This document shows positions 14,643 to 22,105 of a stretch of DNA of 64,000 nt, piece by piece. Origin of the DNA: Sphingopyxis sp. (lineage in GTDB: Bacteria; Pseudomonadota; Alphaproteobacteria; Sphingomonadales; Sphingomonadaceae); the NCBI RefSeq assembly GCF_016793825.1, contig NZ_JAEULM010000002.1, positions 1 to 64,000 of the forward strand, written 5' to 3'. Position 1 is the first letter of the stretch. The number at the start of each line of letters is the position of its first letter. The notes under the pieces were generated by a model that worked only from the letters and a program-made list of their open reading frames with translations, searched no databases and was not told the DNA's origin. The position numbers and the translations under genes are program-made.

Positions 14643-15926
14643 ATGAAAGCCGAAACTCTCGCCGCGCCGCGCCTTATCGACGCCGATGCGCTGATCGCCG
14701 ACATGGGCGCGCGCGCGCGCGCCGCGGCGAAACGGCTCGCGGTTGCGACGACGGCCGAAAAGGCTGCGGCACTCAAGGCAGCGGCGGCGCGACTGCGGGC
14801 TCGGGCAACGGACATACTGGACGCCAATGCACGCGACATGGAGGCCGGGCAGGAAAGCGGGCTGACCTCGGCGATGCTCGATCGGCTGCGGCTCGACGAA
14901 GACCGGCTGAGCGCGATCGCGGACGCCGTCGATGCCGTTGCAGGACTCCCCGATCCCGTGGGTGCCGTCATCGACCACGCGGCGCGCCCGAACGGTATCG
15001 AACTCAGCCGCGTGCGCGTGCCGCTCGGCGTCATCGGCATCATTTATGAAAGCCGGCCGAACGTCACCGCCGACGCGGCGGCGCTGGGGGTGATGTCGGG
15101 GAATGCCGTCATTCTGCGCGGCGGCAGCGAAGCCGTCCGCTCGAACCATGCGATCCATGCCGCCTTCGCCGAGGGCCTTGCCGATGCGGGACTGCCCGCC
15201 GATGCGGCGCAGCTCGTCCCGTCGCAGGACCGGGCCGCCGTCGGCGCGCTGCTCCGCGCGCAGGGCTTGGTCGACATCATCATCCCGCGTGGCGGCAAGG
15301 GGCTCGTCGCGCGCGTGCAGGACGAGGCGCGCGTGCCCGTCCTCGCGCATCTCGACGGGATCAACCATCTCTATATCGACGGCGCCGCCGATCCCGCAAA
15401 GGCGCTGGCCCTCGCGGTCAACGCGAAGATGCGCCGCACGGGCGTCTGCGGCGCCACGGAAACGATCCTGATCGACCGCGCCTATGCGGCGCCGCTCGCG
15501 ATCGTCGACGCGCTGATCAAGGCGGGCTGCGAAGTGCGCGGTGACAAGGGCGTCGCGTCGCTGAGCCCGCATGTCGAACCGGCAAGCGCGAACGACTGGG
15601 ATTGCGAATATCTCGATGCGATCGTCTCGATCGCGCTGGTGGACGGCTTGACCGGTGCGCTCGCGCACATCGACGCGCATTCCAGCCGACATACCGACGC
15701 GATCGTCACCGAGGATGCCGCCGCCGCCGAACGCTTCCTCGCCGAGGTCGACAGCGCAATCGTGATGCACAACGCCTCGACGCAGTTTGCCGACGGCGGC
15801 GAATTCGGCCTCGGCGCGGAGATCGGCATCGCAACCGGCCGCCTCCACGCGCGCGGCCCGGTCGCGCTCGAAGGGCTCACCACTTACAAGTGGCTCGTGC
15901 GCGGCTCGGGGCAGGTCCGACCCTGA
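14643..15926 (+). CDS. proA: Glutamate-5-semialdehyde dehydrogenase (gamma-glutamyl phosphate reductase)
   Basis: ProA reduces gamma-glutamyl phosphate to glutamate semialdehyde with NADPH, the second step of proline synthesis. The 427 residues show the aldehyde-dehydrogenase-like fold. The catalytic Cys269 lies in RRTGVCGATE; other family stretches are GVIGIIYESRPNVT, LRGGSEAV and IIPRGGKGLV. It heads a dense plus-strand gene run: nadD begins inside or immediately at its end. proB is not in the window. Confidence 0.97.
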   Translation: MKAETLAAPRLIDADALIADMGARARAAAKRLAVATTAEKAAALKAAAARLRARATDILDANARDMEAGQESGLTSAMLDRLRLDEDRLSAIADAVDAVAGLPDPVGAVIDHAARPNGIELSRVRVPLGVIGIIYESRPNVTADAAALGVMSGNAVILRGGSEAVRSNHAIHAAFAEGLADAGLPADAAQLVPSQDRAAVGALLRAQGLVDIIIPRGGKGLVARVQDEARVPVLAHLDGINHLYIDGAADPAKALALAVNAKMRRTGVCGATETILIDRAYAAPLAIVDALIKAGCEVRGDKGVASLSPHVEPASANDWDCEYLDAIVSIALVDGLTGALAHIDAHSSRHTDAIVTEDAAAAERFLAEVDSAIVMHNASTQFADGGEFGLGAEIGIATGRLHARGPVALEGLTTYKWLVRGSGQVRP

Positions 15927-16585
15927 CCCGGAAAATCCCTACCGGCCTCCTCGGCGGCAGCTTCAATCCCGCGCATGGCGGACATCGCGCGATCAGTCTC
16001 AACGCGATCGAGGCGCTGGGCCTCGACGAGCTATGGTGGCTGGTGTCGCCCGGCAATCCGCTGAAGCCCAAGGCAGGCATGGCTTCGCTCCCGGCACGGC
16101 TTGGGTCGGCGCAGCGTATGGCGCGCCGCTCGCCGATCCGCGCGACCGCGATCGAGGCCGAACTGGGCACGCGCTACACCGTCGACACGCTCAAAAAGCT
16201 CGTCCGACGCTACCCCAACCGCCGCTTCATCTGGATCATGGGCGCCGACAATCTGGTCCAGTTGCCCGAATGGCGCGACTGGCGGGGAATCGCGCGGTTG
16301 ATGCCGATTGCGGTTATCGCGCGTCCGGGTTATAATGGTAGGACCCACGCCGCCCAGGCGATGGGTTGGCTTCGGCGCTACGTCCGGCCCGCGGACCAGA
16401 AACTTCACTGGACGGACTGGAGACCGCCTGCCCTCGTGTTCCTGCGTTTTTCGCCCGATGTGCGATCCGCAACTGCAATACGGCAGGCCAACCCCCGCTG
16501 GTTCGAACGCTATGCAGGCCGCGCGCAGCGCGACCCGCTGACGCATTCGCGGCTGGCGACGGATGAAAGGAATGAAACCACTTGA
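15890..16585 (+). CDS. nadD: Nicotinate-nucleotide adenylyltransferase
   Basis: NadD makes deamido-NAD from nicotinate mononucleotide and ATP. The nucleotidyltransferase motif GGSFNPAHGGHR is near the start and the second part FSPDVRSATAIRQ near the end (the usual ISSTxIR site). The frame lacks a nearby ATG. Possible starts are GTG 15890, overlapping proA by 37 bases, or CTG 15923, which overlaps the proA stop as CTGA with GGGGCAGG just upstream. I list the GTG, the only common start codon here; the true start is uncertain. rsfS begins at the stop (TTGA). Confidence 0.9.
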   Translation: MARARLGAGPTLTRKIPTGLLGGSFNPAHGGHRAISLNAIEALGLDELWWLVSPGNPLKPKAGMASLPARLGSAQRMARRSPIRATAIEAELGTRYTVDTLKKLVRRYPNRRFIWIMGADNLVQLPEWRDWRGIARLMPIAVIARPGYNGRTHAAQAMGWLRRYVRPADQKLHWTDWRPPALVFLRFSPDVRSATAIRQANPRWFERYAGRAQRDPLTHSRLATDERNETT

Positions 16586-16980
16586 TAGCCGCCAGTAAGG
16601 GGACCGCGCCCGGCGCCGCACCCGCACATGACAGCGTGGAGGCCCTCCACGCGCTGATCCTCCACCAGCTTGACGAGGATCAGGCCCAGGAAACCATCTC
16701 CATCCCGCTTGCCGGCAAGAGCAGCATCGCCGATCACATGGTGATCGCGAGCGGCCGGTCGACGCGCCATGTCTCGGCGATCGCCGACAAGCTGGCGCAG
16801 CGGATCAAGCAGGAAGCGGGCCGCAGCGTTCGCGTCGAAGGCCTGCCCAACGCCGACTGGGTCCTCCTCGATGCGGGCGACGTCATCGTTCACCTGTTCC
16901 GTCCGGAGGTTCGCAGCTTCTACAACCTCGAACGCATGTGGTCGTTCGGAGACGCTCCGCCGGTCGCAGCGGCAAATTGA
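16582..16980 (+). CDS. rsfS: Ribosome silencing factor RsfS (Iojap family)
   Basis: RsfS binds ribosomal protein L14 and blocks subunit joining during starvation. The 132 residues contain ETISIPLAGKSSIADHMVIASGRSTRHV and the typical end GDVIVHLFRPEVRSFYNLERMW. The start is TTG at 16582, overlapping the nadD stop, giving translational coupling. The nadD-rsfS-rlmH order is widely conserved in bacteria, which supports all three calls. Confidence 0.95.
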   Translation: MIAASKGTAPGAAPAHDSVEALHALILHQLDEDQAQETISIPLAGKSSIADHMVIASGRSTRHVSAIADKLAQRIKQEAGRSVRVEGLPNADWVLLDAGDVIVHLFRPEVRSFYNLERMWSFGDAPPVAAAN

Positions 16981-17056
16981 CGGCGTCGTCCGGTTCGGAC
17001 TAACGTCCGGACAGACGCGGCGTCAGACCGCTTCTGCCAGGAACGAACGGGGCGTC

Positions 17057-17485
17057 ATGTTGCTGCACATCATCGCACGCGGGCGCATCGGACGCGGGCC
17101 CGAGGCTGAACTGGTCGAACGCTATATGAAGCGCGTGACCTGGGCACAGAAGATTTCCGAACTTCCCGACACCGGCGGACGCGCGCCTGTCGCCGCGGAG
17201 CATAGCCGGACCGTCCTGCTCGACGAAGGCGGCGAGCAGCTTTCCTCTCTCGAATTTGCAAAACTGCTTGAAAAATGGCGCGATGGCGGGGTGCGCGAGG
17301 CCCGTTTCTGTCTCGGCGCCGCCGACGGCTTCACGCCGGGAGAACGCGAAGGCGCCGACCGGATCATCGCCTTCGGACGTGCCACCTGGCCGCACCTGAT
17401 GGCACGCGCGATGCTCGCCGAACAGTTGTGGCGCGCAACGAGCATCATCGCGAACCATCCCTATCATCGCGAGGGGCGTCAGTGA
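17057..17485 (+). CDS. rlmH: 23S rRNA (pseudouridine-1915 N3)-methyltransferase
   Basis: RlmH is a small SPOUT methyltransferase that methylates pseudouridine 1915 in helix 69. The 142 residues include LLDEGGEQLSSLEFAKLL, the SAM-binding knot region FCLGAADGFTPGERE, and the end RAMLAEQLWRATSIIANHPYHRE, which is diagnostic. It starts at ATG 17057, 76 bases after rsfS. Its stop overlaps the GTG of the next gene (GTGA). Confidence 0.96.
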   Translation: MLLHIIARGRIGRGPEAELVERYMKRVTWAQKISELPDTGGRAPVAAEHSRTVLLDEGGEQLSSLEFAKLLEKWRDGGVREARFCLGAADGFTPGEREGADRIIAFGRATWPHLMARAMLAEQLWRATSIIANHPYHREGRQ

Positions 17486-18696
17486 GACGCTGGGCCGCCG
17501 CTTTGATCCTCGGCCTCGCCGTCGCCGGGGGCGCCTATGCCGCCGCGCAAAGCGACGTCTTCGACGCAGACGCGATTGCCAGTCGCGAACGCCAGCAGCT
17601 TCTCGCCGCCAAGCAGCAATCCGCCGACGCGCTGGCGCGCAGCACCGCGCTCGAGGCGCAGGCAACCGCGGCGCGCGACGAAGCCGACCGGCTCAAGAAG
17701 CGGAGCGCGGCGCTCGCAGCGCGCATTCAGTCGGCCGAAGCCGACATCAACGCCGGCGAGGCGCGCGTCGCACTCGTCACCCGGCGCCTCAAGGAACAGG
17801 AAGCGCGGCTGGCCGAACAGCAGCAGCCGCTGCTCGAACTCACAGCGGCGCTCCAACAGCTCAGCCGCCAGCCGCCAGTCAGCGTCCTTGCGCAGCCAGG
17901 ATCGCTGACCGACATGGTCCACGCCCGCGCCGTGATCGACGCGGCGATGCCCGTGATTGCGAAGCGCACCGAGGGGGTGCGGCGCGAACTGGCCCAGTTG
18001 CGCGCCACGCGCCGACAACAGGCGATCGCGCTGAAGGCCCTCGCGTCGAGCAAGGCGCAACTCGCGCAGCGCCGCGATGCGCTGACCCGCCTCGAAAACG
18101 AGGGGCGCCTGCGGTCGCGCGAACTTCTGAGCAGCGCGCAGCTCGAATCGGACCGCGCGCTGGGCCTCGGCGAAAAGGCTCGCGACATCGTCGAACTGAT
18201 GGACACGCTGGAGACTGACAGCGCAACGCGCGGCGAACTCGCGCAGCTTGCCGGACCCGTCCAGCGCCCGCGCGATCCGTCCAGCGCGGCGATGCAGGCG
18301 CCGCCGCCGCCGGCCCCCGAAGCCGAACTCGCGCGCGGCGCCTATCGCCTCCCCGTCGTCGGGCGCATCGTCGCGGGGCTGGGCGAGGTCAATGACAGCG
18401 GGGTCCGGTCGCGCGGCATCACGATCGCGGCACGGCCGGGCGGCCAGGTTGTGGCTCCCGCACCAGGCCGTGTCAGCTTCGCCGGCGACTATCGCGGCTA
18501 TGGCAAGATATTGATCATCGACCACGGCGGCGGCTGGACCTCACTCGTCACGGGATTGATCGGTCTCTCGGTCAGCGTCGGCGACACGCTAGACGCCGGA
18601 ACGCCGATCGGGCGCGCCGGGTCCGACGACAGCCGGATCACCGTGGAGTTGCGCCGCGCGGGACGACCCGTCGATATCGCCCGAATGCTGGGTTAA
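17482..18696 (+). CDS. EnvC-like murein hydrolase activator (degenerate LytM/M23 domain)
   Basis: This 404-residue exported protein has a signal peptide (cut near AYAAAQ, residue 22), a long coiled coil to about residue 240, and a C-terminal LytM fold. The metal ligands expected of an active M23 peptidase are mostly missing. The first His/Asp site reads SRGITIAARPG, and the HxH site is replaced by SRITVELRRAG. Only the His in IIDHGGGWTS is kept. This matches EnvC-type activators, which switch on periplasmic amidases during septum splitting rather than cutting wall themselves. It is translationally coupled to rlmH and followed by ctpA. Confidence 0.88.
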   Translation: MRRWAAALILGLAVAGGAYAAAQSDVFDADAIASRERQQLLAAKQQSADALARSTALEAQATAARDEADRLKKRSAALAARIQSAEADINAGEARVALVTRRLKEQEARLAEQQQPLLELTAALQQLSRQPPVSVLAQPGSLTDMVHARAVIDAAMPVIAKRTEGVRRELAQLRATRRQQAIALKALASSKAQLAQRRDALTRLENEGRLRSRELLSSAQLESDRALGLGEKARDIVELMDTLETDSATRGELAQLAGPVQRPRDPSSAAMQAPPPPAPEAELARGAYRLPVVGRIVAGLGEVNDSGVRSRGITIAARPGGQVVAPAPGRVSFAGDYRGYGKILIIDHGGGWTSLVTGLIGLSVSVGDTLDAGTPIGRAGSDDSRITVELRRAGRPVDIARMLG

Positions 18697-18815
18697 TCGC
18701 CACTTCACGCGATGTTCCGTATCGGGATGGATGCTTGACGCCCTTCGAAATCCGTAGGACGATGGCGCGCCGGGGATTATAAGGCAGGTTCATCCTGCGC
18801 GAGTGAAAGACGACC

Positions 18816-20216
18816 ATGACCGAATCGACCAAGAGCCTTCCCTCCCCGAAGCGCCGCTTCGCCCTGTGGCAGGGTGCCGCCGCGCTTTCGACGCTGGCGC
18901 TCGTCCCGCTGGCGACCGGCGCGATGGCGACCGTCGATGCATCGACGCAGGAAGAAATCTCGCGCTTCATGGACGTCTTTCTCGAAGTCAAATCCAACTA
19001 TGTCGAACCCGTCAGCGACGACAAGCTGATCGAGGGCGCGATCAACGGGATGCTCGCCAGCCTCGACCCGCATTCGGGCTATCTCGACGCGCGCGACTAT
19101 TCGAACCTCCGTACCCAGACCGACGGCGAATATGGCGGCCTCGGCTTGTCGGTGACGATGGAGGACGGCGTGGTCAAGGTGATCGCGCCGACCGCCGACA
19201 CGCCCGCCGACCGCGCGGGCATCAAGGCGGGCGACTATATCACGCACATCAACAAGGAACTGATCTTCGGCCTGTCGCTCGATGAAGCGGTCGAACAGAT
19301 GCGCGGCCGTCCGGGCACCCAGATCGAGGTAACGGTCGTGCGCGAAGGGCAGGACAAGCCCATCGAAATGACGCTGACCCGCGAAATCATCGACGTGAAG
19401 CCGGTGAAGTGGGAAGTGAAGGACGACGTCGGCGTTCTGACGATCACCAGCTTCTCCGCCGACGCGACGCGCGACCTCAAATCGGCGATGGTCTCGGTCG
19501 AAAAGTCGCTGGGCCATCGTCCGCGCGGCTGGGTGCTCGACCTGCGATCGAACCCCGGCGGCCTGCTCGACGAAGCGGTCGGCGTCAGCGACCTGTTCCT
19601 CGATCGCGGCGAAATCGTCTCGCAGCGCGGCCGCAAGAAGGGCGACATCGAACGCTATTTCGCCGAATCGGGCGACCTGGCCAGCGGCGCTCCGGTAATC
19701 GTACTGATCGACGCGGGATCGGCCTCGGCCTCCGAAATCGTCGCGGGCGCGCTGCAGGATCAGCACCGGGCCGTCATCATGGGCGAACGCAGCTTCGGCA
19801 AGGGGTCGGTCCAGACCGTCCTGCCATTGACCGACACCACCGCGCTTCGCCTCACGACGGCGCGATACTATACGCCGTCGGGCCGCAGCGTGCAGGAAGG
19901 CGGCATCGAACCCGACATCCGCGTGCCGCAGCTATCCGACCCCGACTACAAGAATCGCCCGCGTTTCCGCGAAAGCGATCTGCGCCGTCACCTCGTCAAC
20001 GAAAAGAAGGTCGACAACAGCCTGCTCGAAAAGGACGAAAAGGATGATCCGCGCTTTACCGCGAGTGCCGCCGACCTCAAGGCGAAGGGTATCGACGACT
20101 ATCAGCTCTATTACGCTCTGCAGACGATCGGACGGATCGGCCCGACGGGAGCAAGGATGGCGCAGGGCGGCAAGCCGCCGGTGAAACCGGCCGCAAAGCC
20201 GACCGGGCGCAATTGA
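18816..20216 (+). CDS. ctpA: Carboxy-terminal processing protease (S41)
   Basis: This 466-residue periplasmic serine protease has an N-terminal hydrophobic signal (residues 20-39). A PDZ domain spans about 95-185 (GGLGLSVTMEDG, PADRAGIKAGDYI) and an S41 core follows. The catalytic Ser lies in GSASASE (301-307) and the Lys dyad partner at 329 in ERSFGKGSVQ. LDLRSNPGGLLDEAV is also typical. It trims C-termini of envelope proteins. The location behind an EnvC-like gene is a conserved alphaproteobacterial pairing and suggests a joint role in cell-wall hydrolase control. A C-terminal low-complexity Lys/Pro/Ala tail follows the core. Confidence 0.95.
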   Translation: MTESTKSLPSPKRRFALWQGAAALSTLALVPLATGAMATVDASTQEEISRFMDVFLEVKSNYVEPVSDDKLIEGAINGMLASLDPHSGYLDARDYSNLRTQTDGEYGGLGLSVTMEDGVVKVIAPTADTPADRAGIKAGDYITHINKELIFGLSLDEAVEQMRGRPGTQIEVTVVREGQDKPIEMTLTREIIDVKPVKWEVKDDVGVLTITSFSADATRDLKSAMVSVEKSLGHRPRGWVLDLRSNPGGLLDEAVGVSDLFLDRGEIVSQRGRKKGDIERYFAESGDLASGAPVIVLIDAGSASASEIVAGALQDQHRAVIMGERSFGKGSVQTVLPLTDTTALRLTTARYYTPSGRSVQEGGIEPDIRVPQLSDPDYKNRPRFRESDLRRHLVNEKKVDNSLLEKDEKDDPRFTASAADLKAKGIDDYQLYYALQTIGRIGPTGARMAQGGKPPVKPAAKPTGRN

Positions 20217-20328
20217 CGTTTCCCTTCGATCGGACGTCCCGGCGAAAATAGAGATTTGCCGCGACGTCGCGATGAAAGGGCGGGAGCCCGTCCCTCGCCC
20301 GGATGACAATGTTTCAAGGTAGATCCAG
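20217..20328. other. Short gap between ctpA and dsbB
   Basis: A GC-rich imperfect hairpin region (near 20276-20305) resembles dispersed sphingomonad intergenic repeats. No clear terminator is seen, so dsbB and coq7 may be read from upstream. Confidence 0.3.
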
Positions 20329-20811
20329 ATGCTTCGATCCCGTCTCGCCGCGCCGCTCGTCGCGCTTGCCGCTCCGCTTCTTCTTTATGGCGGTGCGCTG
20401 GTGTCTCAGTTCGGCTTTGGACTGCATCCGTGCGAAATGTGTTACTGGCAGCGCTGGCCGCATCAGGCGGCGATCGTTCTGGCGGCCCTCGCATTGCTGC
20501 TGCGTGCCAACGACAAGGCGATGCGCGGACTGACCGTGCTTGCCGCCATCGCCATTGCGATCAGCGGCGGTATCGGCATCTTTCACGCCGGGGTCGAATA
20601 TGGCTTTTGGGAAGGCCTGACGACGTGCAGCACGACGCAGTCCGGCCCGATCTCGCTCGAACAGATCATGGCGACCCCGATTATCCGCTGCGACGTGCCG
20701 CAGTGGCAGTTTTTGGGTATTTCGCTCGCAGGATTCAACGCGATCTTCTCGCTTGCCGCCGCCGCGCTCGTCTTGACCTTGCTGCGCCGCCGGCCCACAT
20801 CGACAATATGA
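20329..20811 (+). CDS. dsbB: Disulfide bond formation protein B
   Basis: This 160-residue inner-membrane protein has four membrane segments. The two redox cysteine pairs are present: Cys35/Cys38 in HPCEMCYWQRW and Cys100/Cys121 in the second periplasmic loop. DsbB reoxidises DsbA and passes electrons to ubiquinone. The next gene, coq7, makes ubiquinone and starts in an ATGA overlap with the dsbB stop, a functionally sensible coupling. Confidence 0.93.
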   Translation: MLRSRLAAPLVALAAPLLLYGGALVSQFGFGLHPCEMCYWQRWPHQAAIVLAALALLLRANDKAMRGLTVLAAIAIAISGGIGIFHAGVEYGFWEGLTTCSTTQSGPISLEQIMATPIIRCDVPQWQFLGISLAGFNAIFSLAAAALVLTLLRRRPTSTI

Positions 20812-21326
20812 GCAAGGGCGACAAAAACGCTTCGATGATCCGCGTCGATCAGGCTGGCGAATATGGCGCGACGCGCATCTATGCCGGCCAGCTTGCGGTG
20901 ATGGGCGACCGGCATCCGATGGCGCGCGAGATCGCCCATATGGCCGAACAGGAAGAACGACACCGCAAGTTCTTCGACAAGATGGTCGCCCGCCGCAGCG
21001 TCCGCCCCACCGCGCTGCAACCGGTCTGGAATGTCGCGGGCTTCGCGCTCGGCGCGGTAACCGCCGCGATGGGGCCGCGCGCCGCCATGGCCTGCACCGC
21101 CGCGGTCGAGACCGAGATCGACCGCCATTACCGGCATCAGCTCGACCAGCTTGGCGACAGCGACCCCGAACTAAGCGCGGCGGTCGAAGATTTCCGCGCC
21201 GAAGAGCTGGAGCATAAGGAAGCGGCGCTGGCCGCGGGTGCCGAAAGCGCGCCGGGCTATCCGCTGCTCAGCTTCGCCATCCGCGCTGGCTGCCGTGCAG
21301 CCATCGCGCTGTCGAAGCGTCTCTGA
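20808..21326 (+). CDS. coq7: Demethoxyubiquinone hydroxylase (Coq7/UbiF-type)
   Basis: This 172-residue di-iron hydroxylase performs the C6 hydroxylation in ubiquinone synthesis. Iron ligands occur in DQAGEYGATRIYAGQ, AEQEERHRKFF, AVETEIDRHYRHQ and EELEHKEAAL, giving the expected Glu and ExxH pattern. The tail is moderately hydrophobic, in line with peripheral membrane binding. It starts at ATG 20808 inside the dsbB stop. Confidence 0.94.
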   Translation: MSKGDKNASMIRVDQAGEYGATRIYAGQLAVMGDRHPMAREIAHMAEQEERHRKFFDKMVARRSVRPTALQPVWNVAGFALGAVTAAMGPRAAMACTAAVETEIDRHYRHQLDQLGDSDPELSAAVEDFRAEELEHKEAALAAGAESAPGYPLLSFAIRAGCRAAIALSKRL

Positions 21327-21429
21327 TAAGGGTACGCTTCTCGGGCCGTTCGACATGGACGGACATGCTTTCGTTCATCGATCATGCAGAGAGCGGATGC
21401 CATCTGGCAGCCATAGGACAAAGGATAGA

Positions 21430-22041
21430 ATGATGACCCGCCTGCCGCTTGCCGCGCTTTTCCTCGCCAGCAGCTTTGCCGCGCTCCCCGCCACTGCGCA
21501 GGACGCGGACACGTCCAACGCCGAGAGGATCAACCAGGTCATCGTGTACGGGAGCGACAAGTGCGAACAATCGAGCCCCGACGAGATCGTCGTCTGTAAT
21601 CGACTGCCCGAACAGGACCGTTATCGCGTGCCGCAGATGTTCCGCGGCGGCGACCCGCTCGACCCGCGCAACCAGGCATGGCTCAACCGCGTGACCGCGA
21701 TGGAGCGCGTCGGGCGCTTCGGCACCGACAGCTGTTCGCCGGTCGGGCTTGGCGGCTTCACCGGCTGCACGCAGCAACTGGTTGCCGGCGCCAAGGCCGA
21801 ACAGAAGGCCGCCGACAAGACCGACTGGCAGGCCATGATCGCCGATGAACGCGCCAAGCGCCTCGCGGGAATCGACGCCGCCTCCGACGAGGTGGAAGCG
21901 GCTGTGGTTGCCGAGGAGAAGGCGCTCGCGGAGCGGCAGAAGGCAGCCGAAGAACTTGAACGCCAGGCGAGCGGTCAGGCACCGGCCCGCGCGACGCCGG
22001 ACGTCGATGCAGGCGAGCTCCCGGTTCCACCGAAGAGCTGA
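21430..22041 (+). CDS. Secreted hypothetical protein with C-terminal coiled coil
   Basis: This 203-residue protein has a clean signal peptide (LPLAALFLASSFAALPATAQ). The mature part carries four Cys in two loops (DKCEQSSPDEIVVCNRLPEQDRYR and DSCSPVGLGGFTGCTQQ), suggesting disulfides in the periplasm. An Ala/Glu/Lys-rich helical segment follows (residues 120-185). Proteins of this look are common in sphingomonads but have no assigned function. The double ATG at 21430/21433 follows an AAAGG site. It is convergent with the S9 peptidase gene, with an 11-pair hairpin between. Confidence 0.75.
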   Translation: MMTRLPLAALFLASSFAALPATAQDADTSNAERINQVIVYGSDKCEQSSPDEIVVCNRLPEQDRYRVPQMFRGGDPLDPRNQAWLNRVTAMERVGRFGTDSCSPVGLGGFTGCTQQLVAGAKAEQKAADKTDWQAMIADERAKRLAGIDAASDEVEAAVVAEEKALAERQKAAEELERQASGQAPARATPDVDAGELPVPPKS

Positions 22042-22066
22042 CGCTCCCGATCATACTGAAGAACGA

Positions 22067-22095
22067 AGCGCAGCGATCCGGAGCATCGCTGCGCT
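22067..22095. terminator. Bidirectional hairpin between convergent genes
   Basis: AGCGCAGCGAT (22067-22077) pairs perfectly with ATCGCTGCGCT (22085-22095) across a 7-base loop. No T-run follows, but the position between two gene ends suits a terminator or 3' end barrier. Confidence 0.55.
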
Positions 22096-22105
22096 CGCAT
22101 AACCA

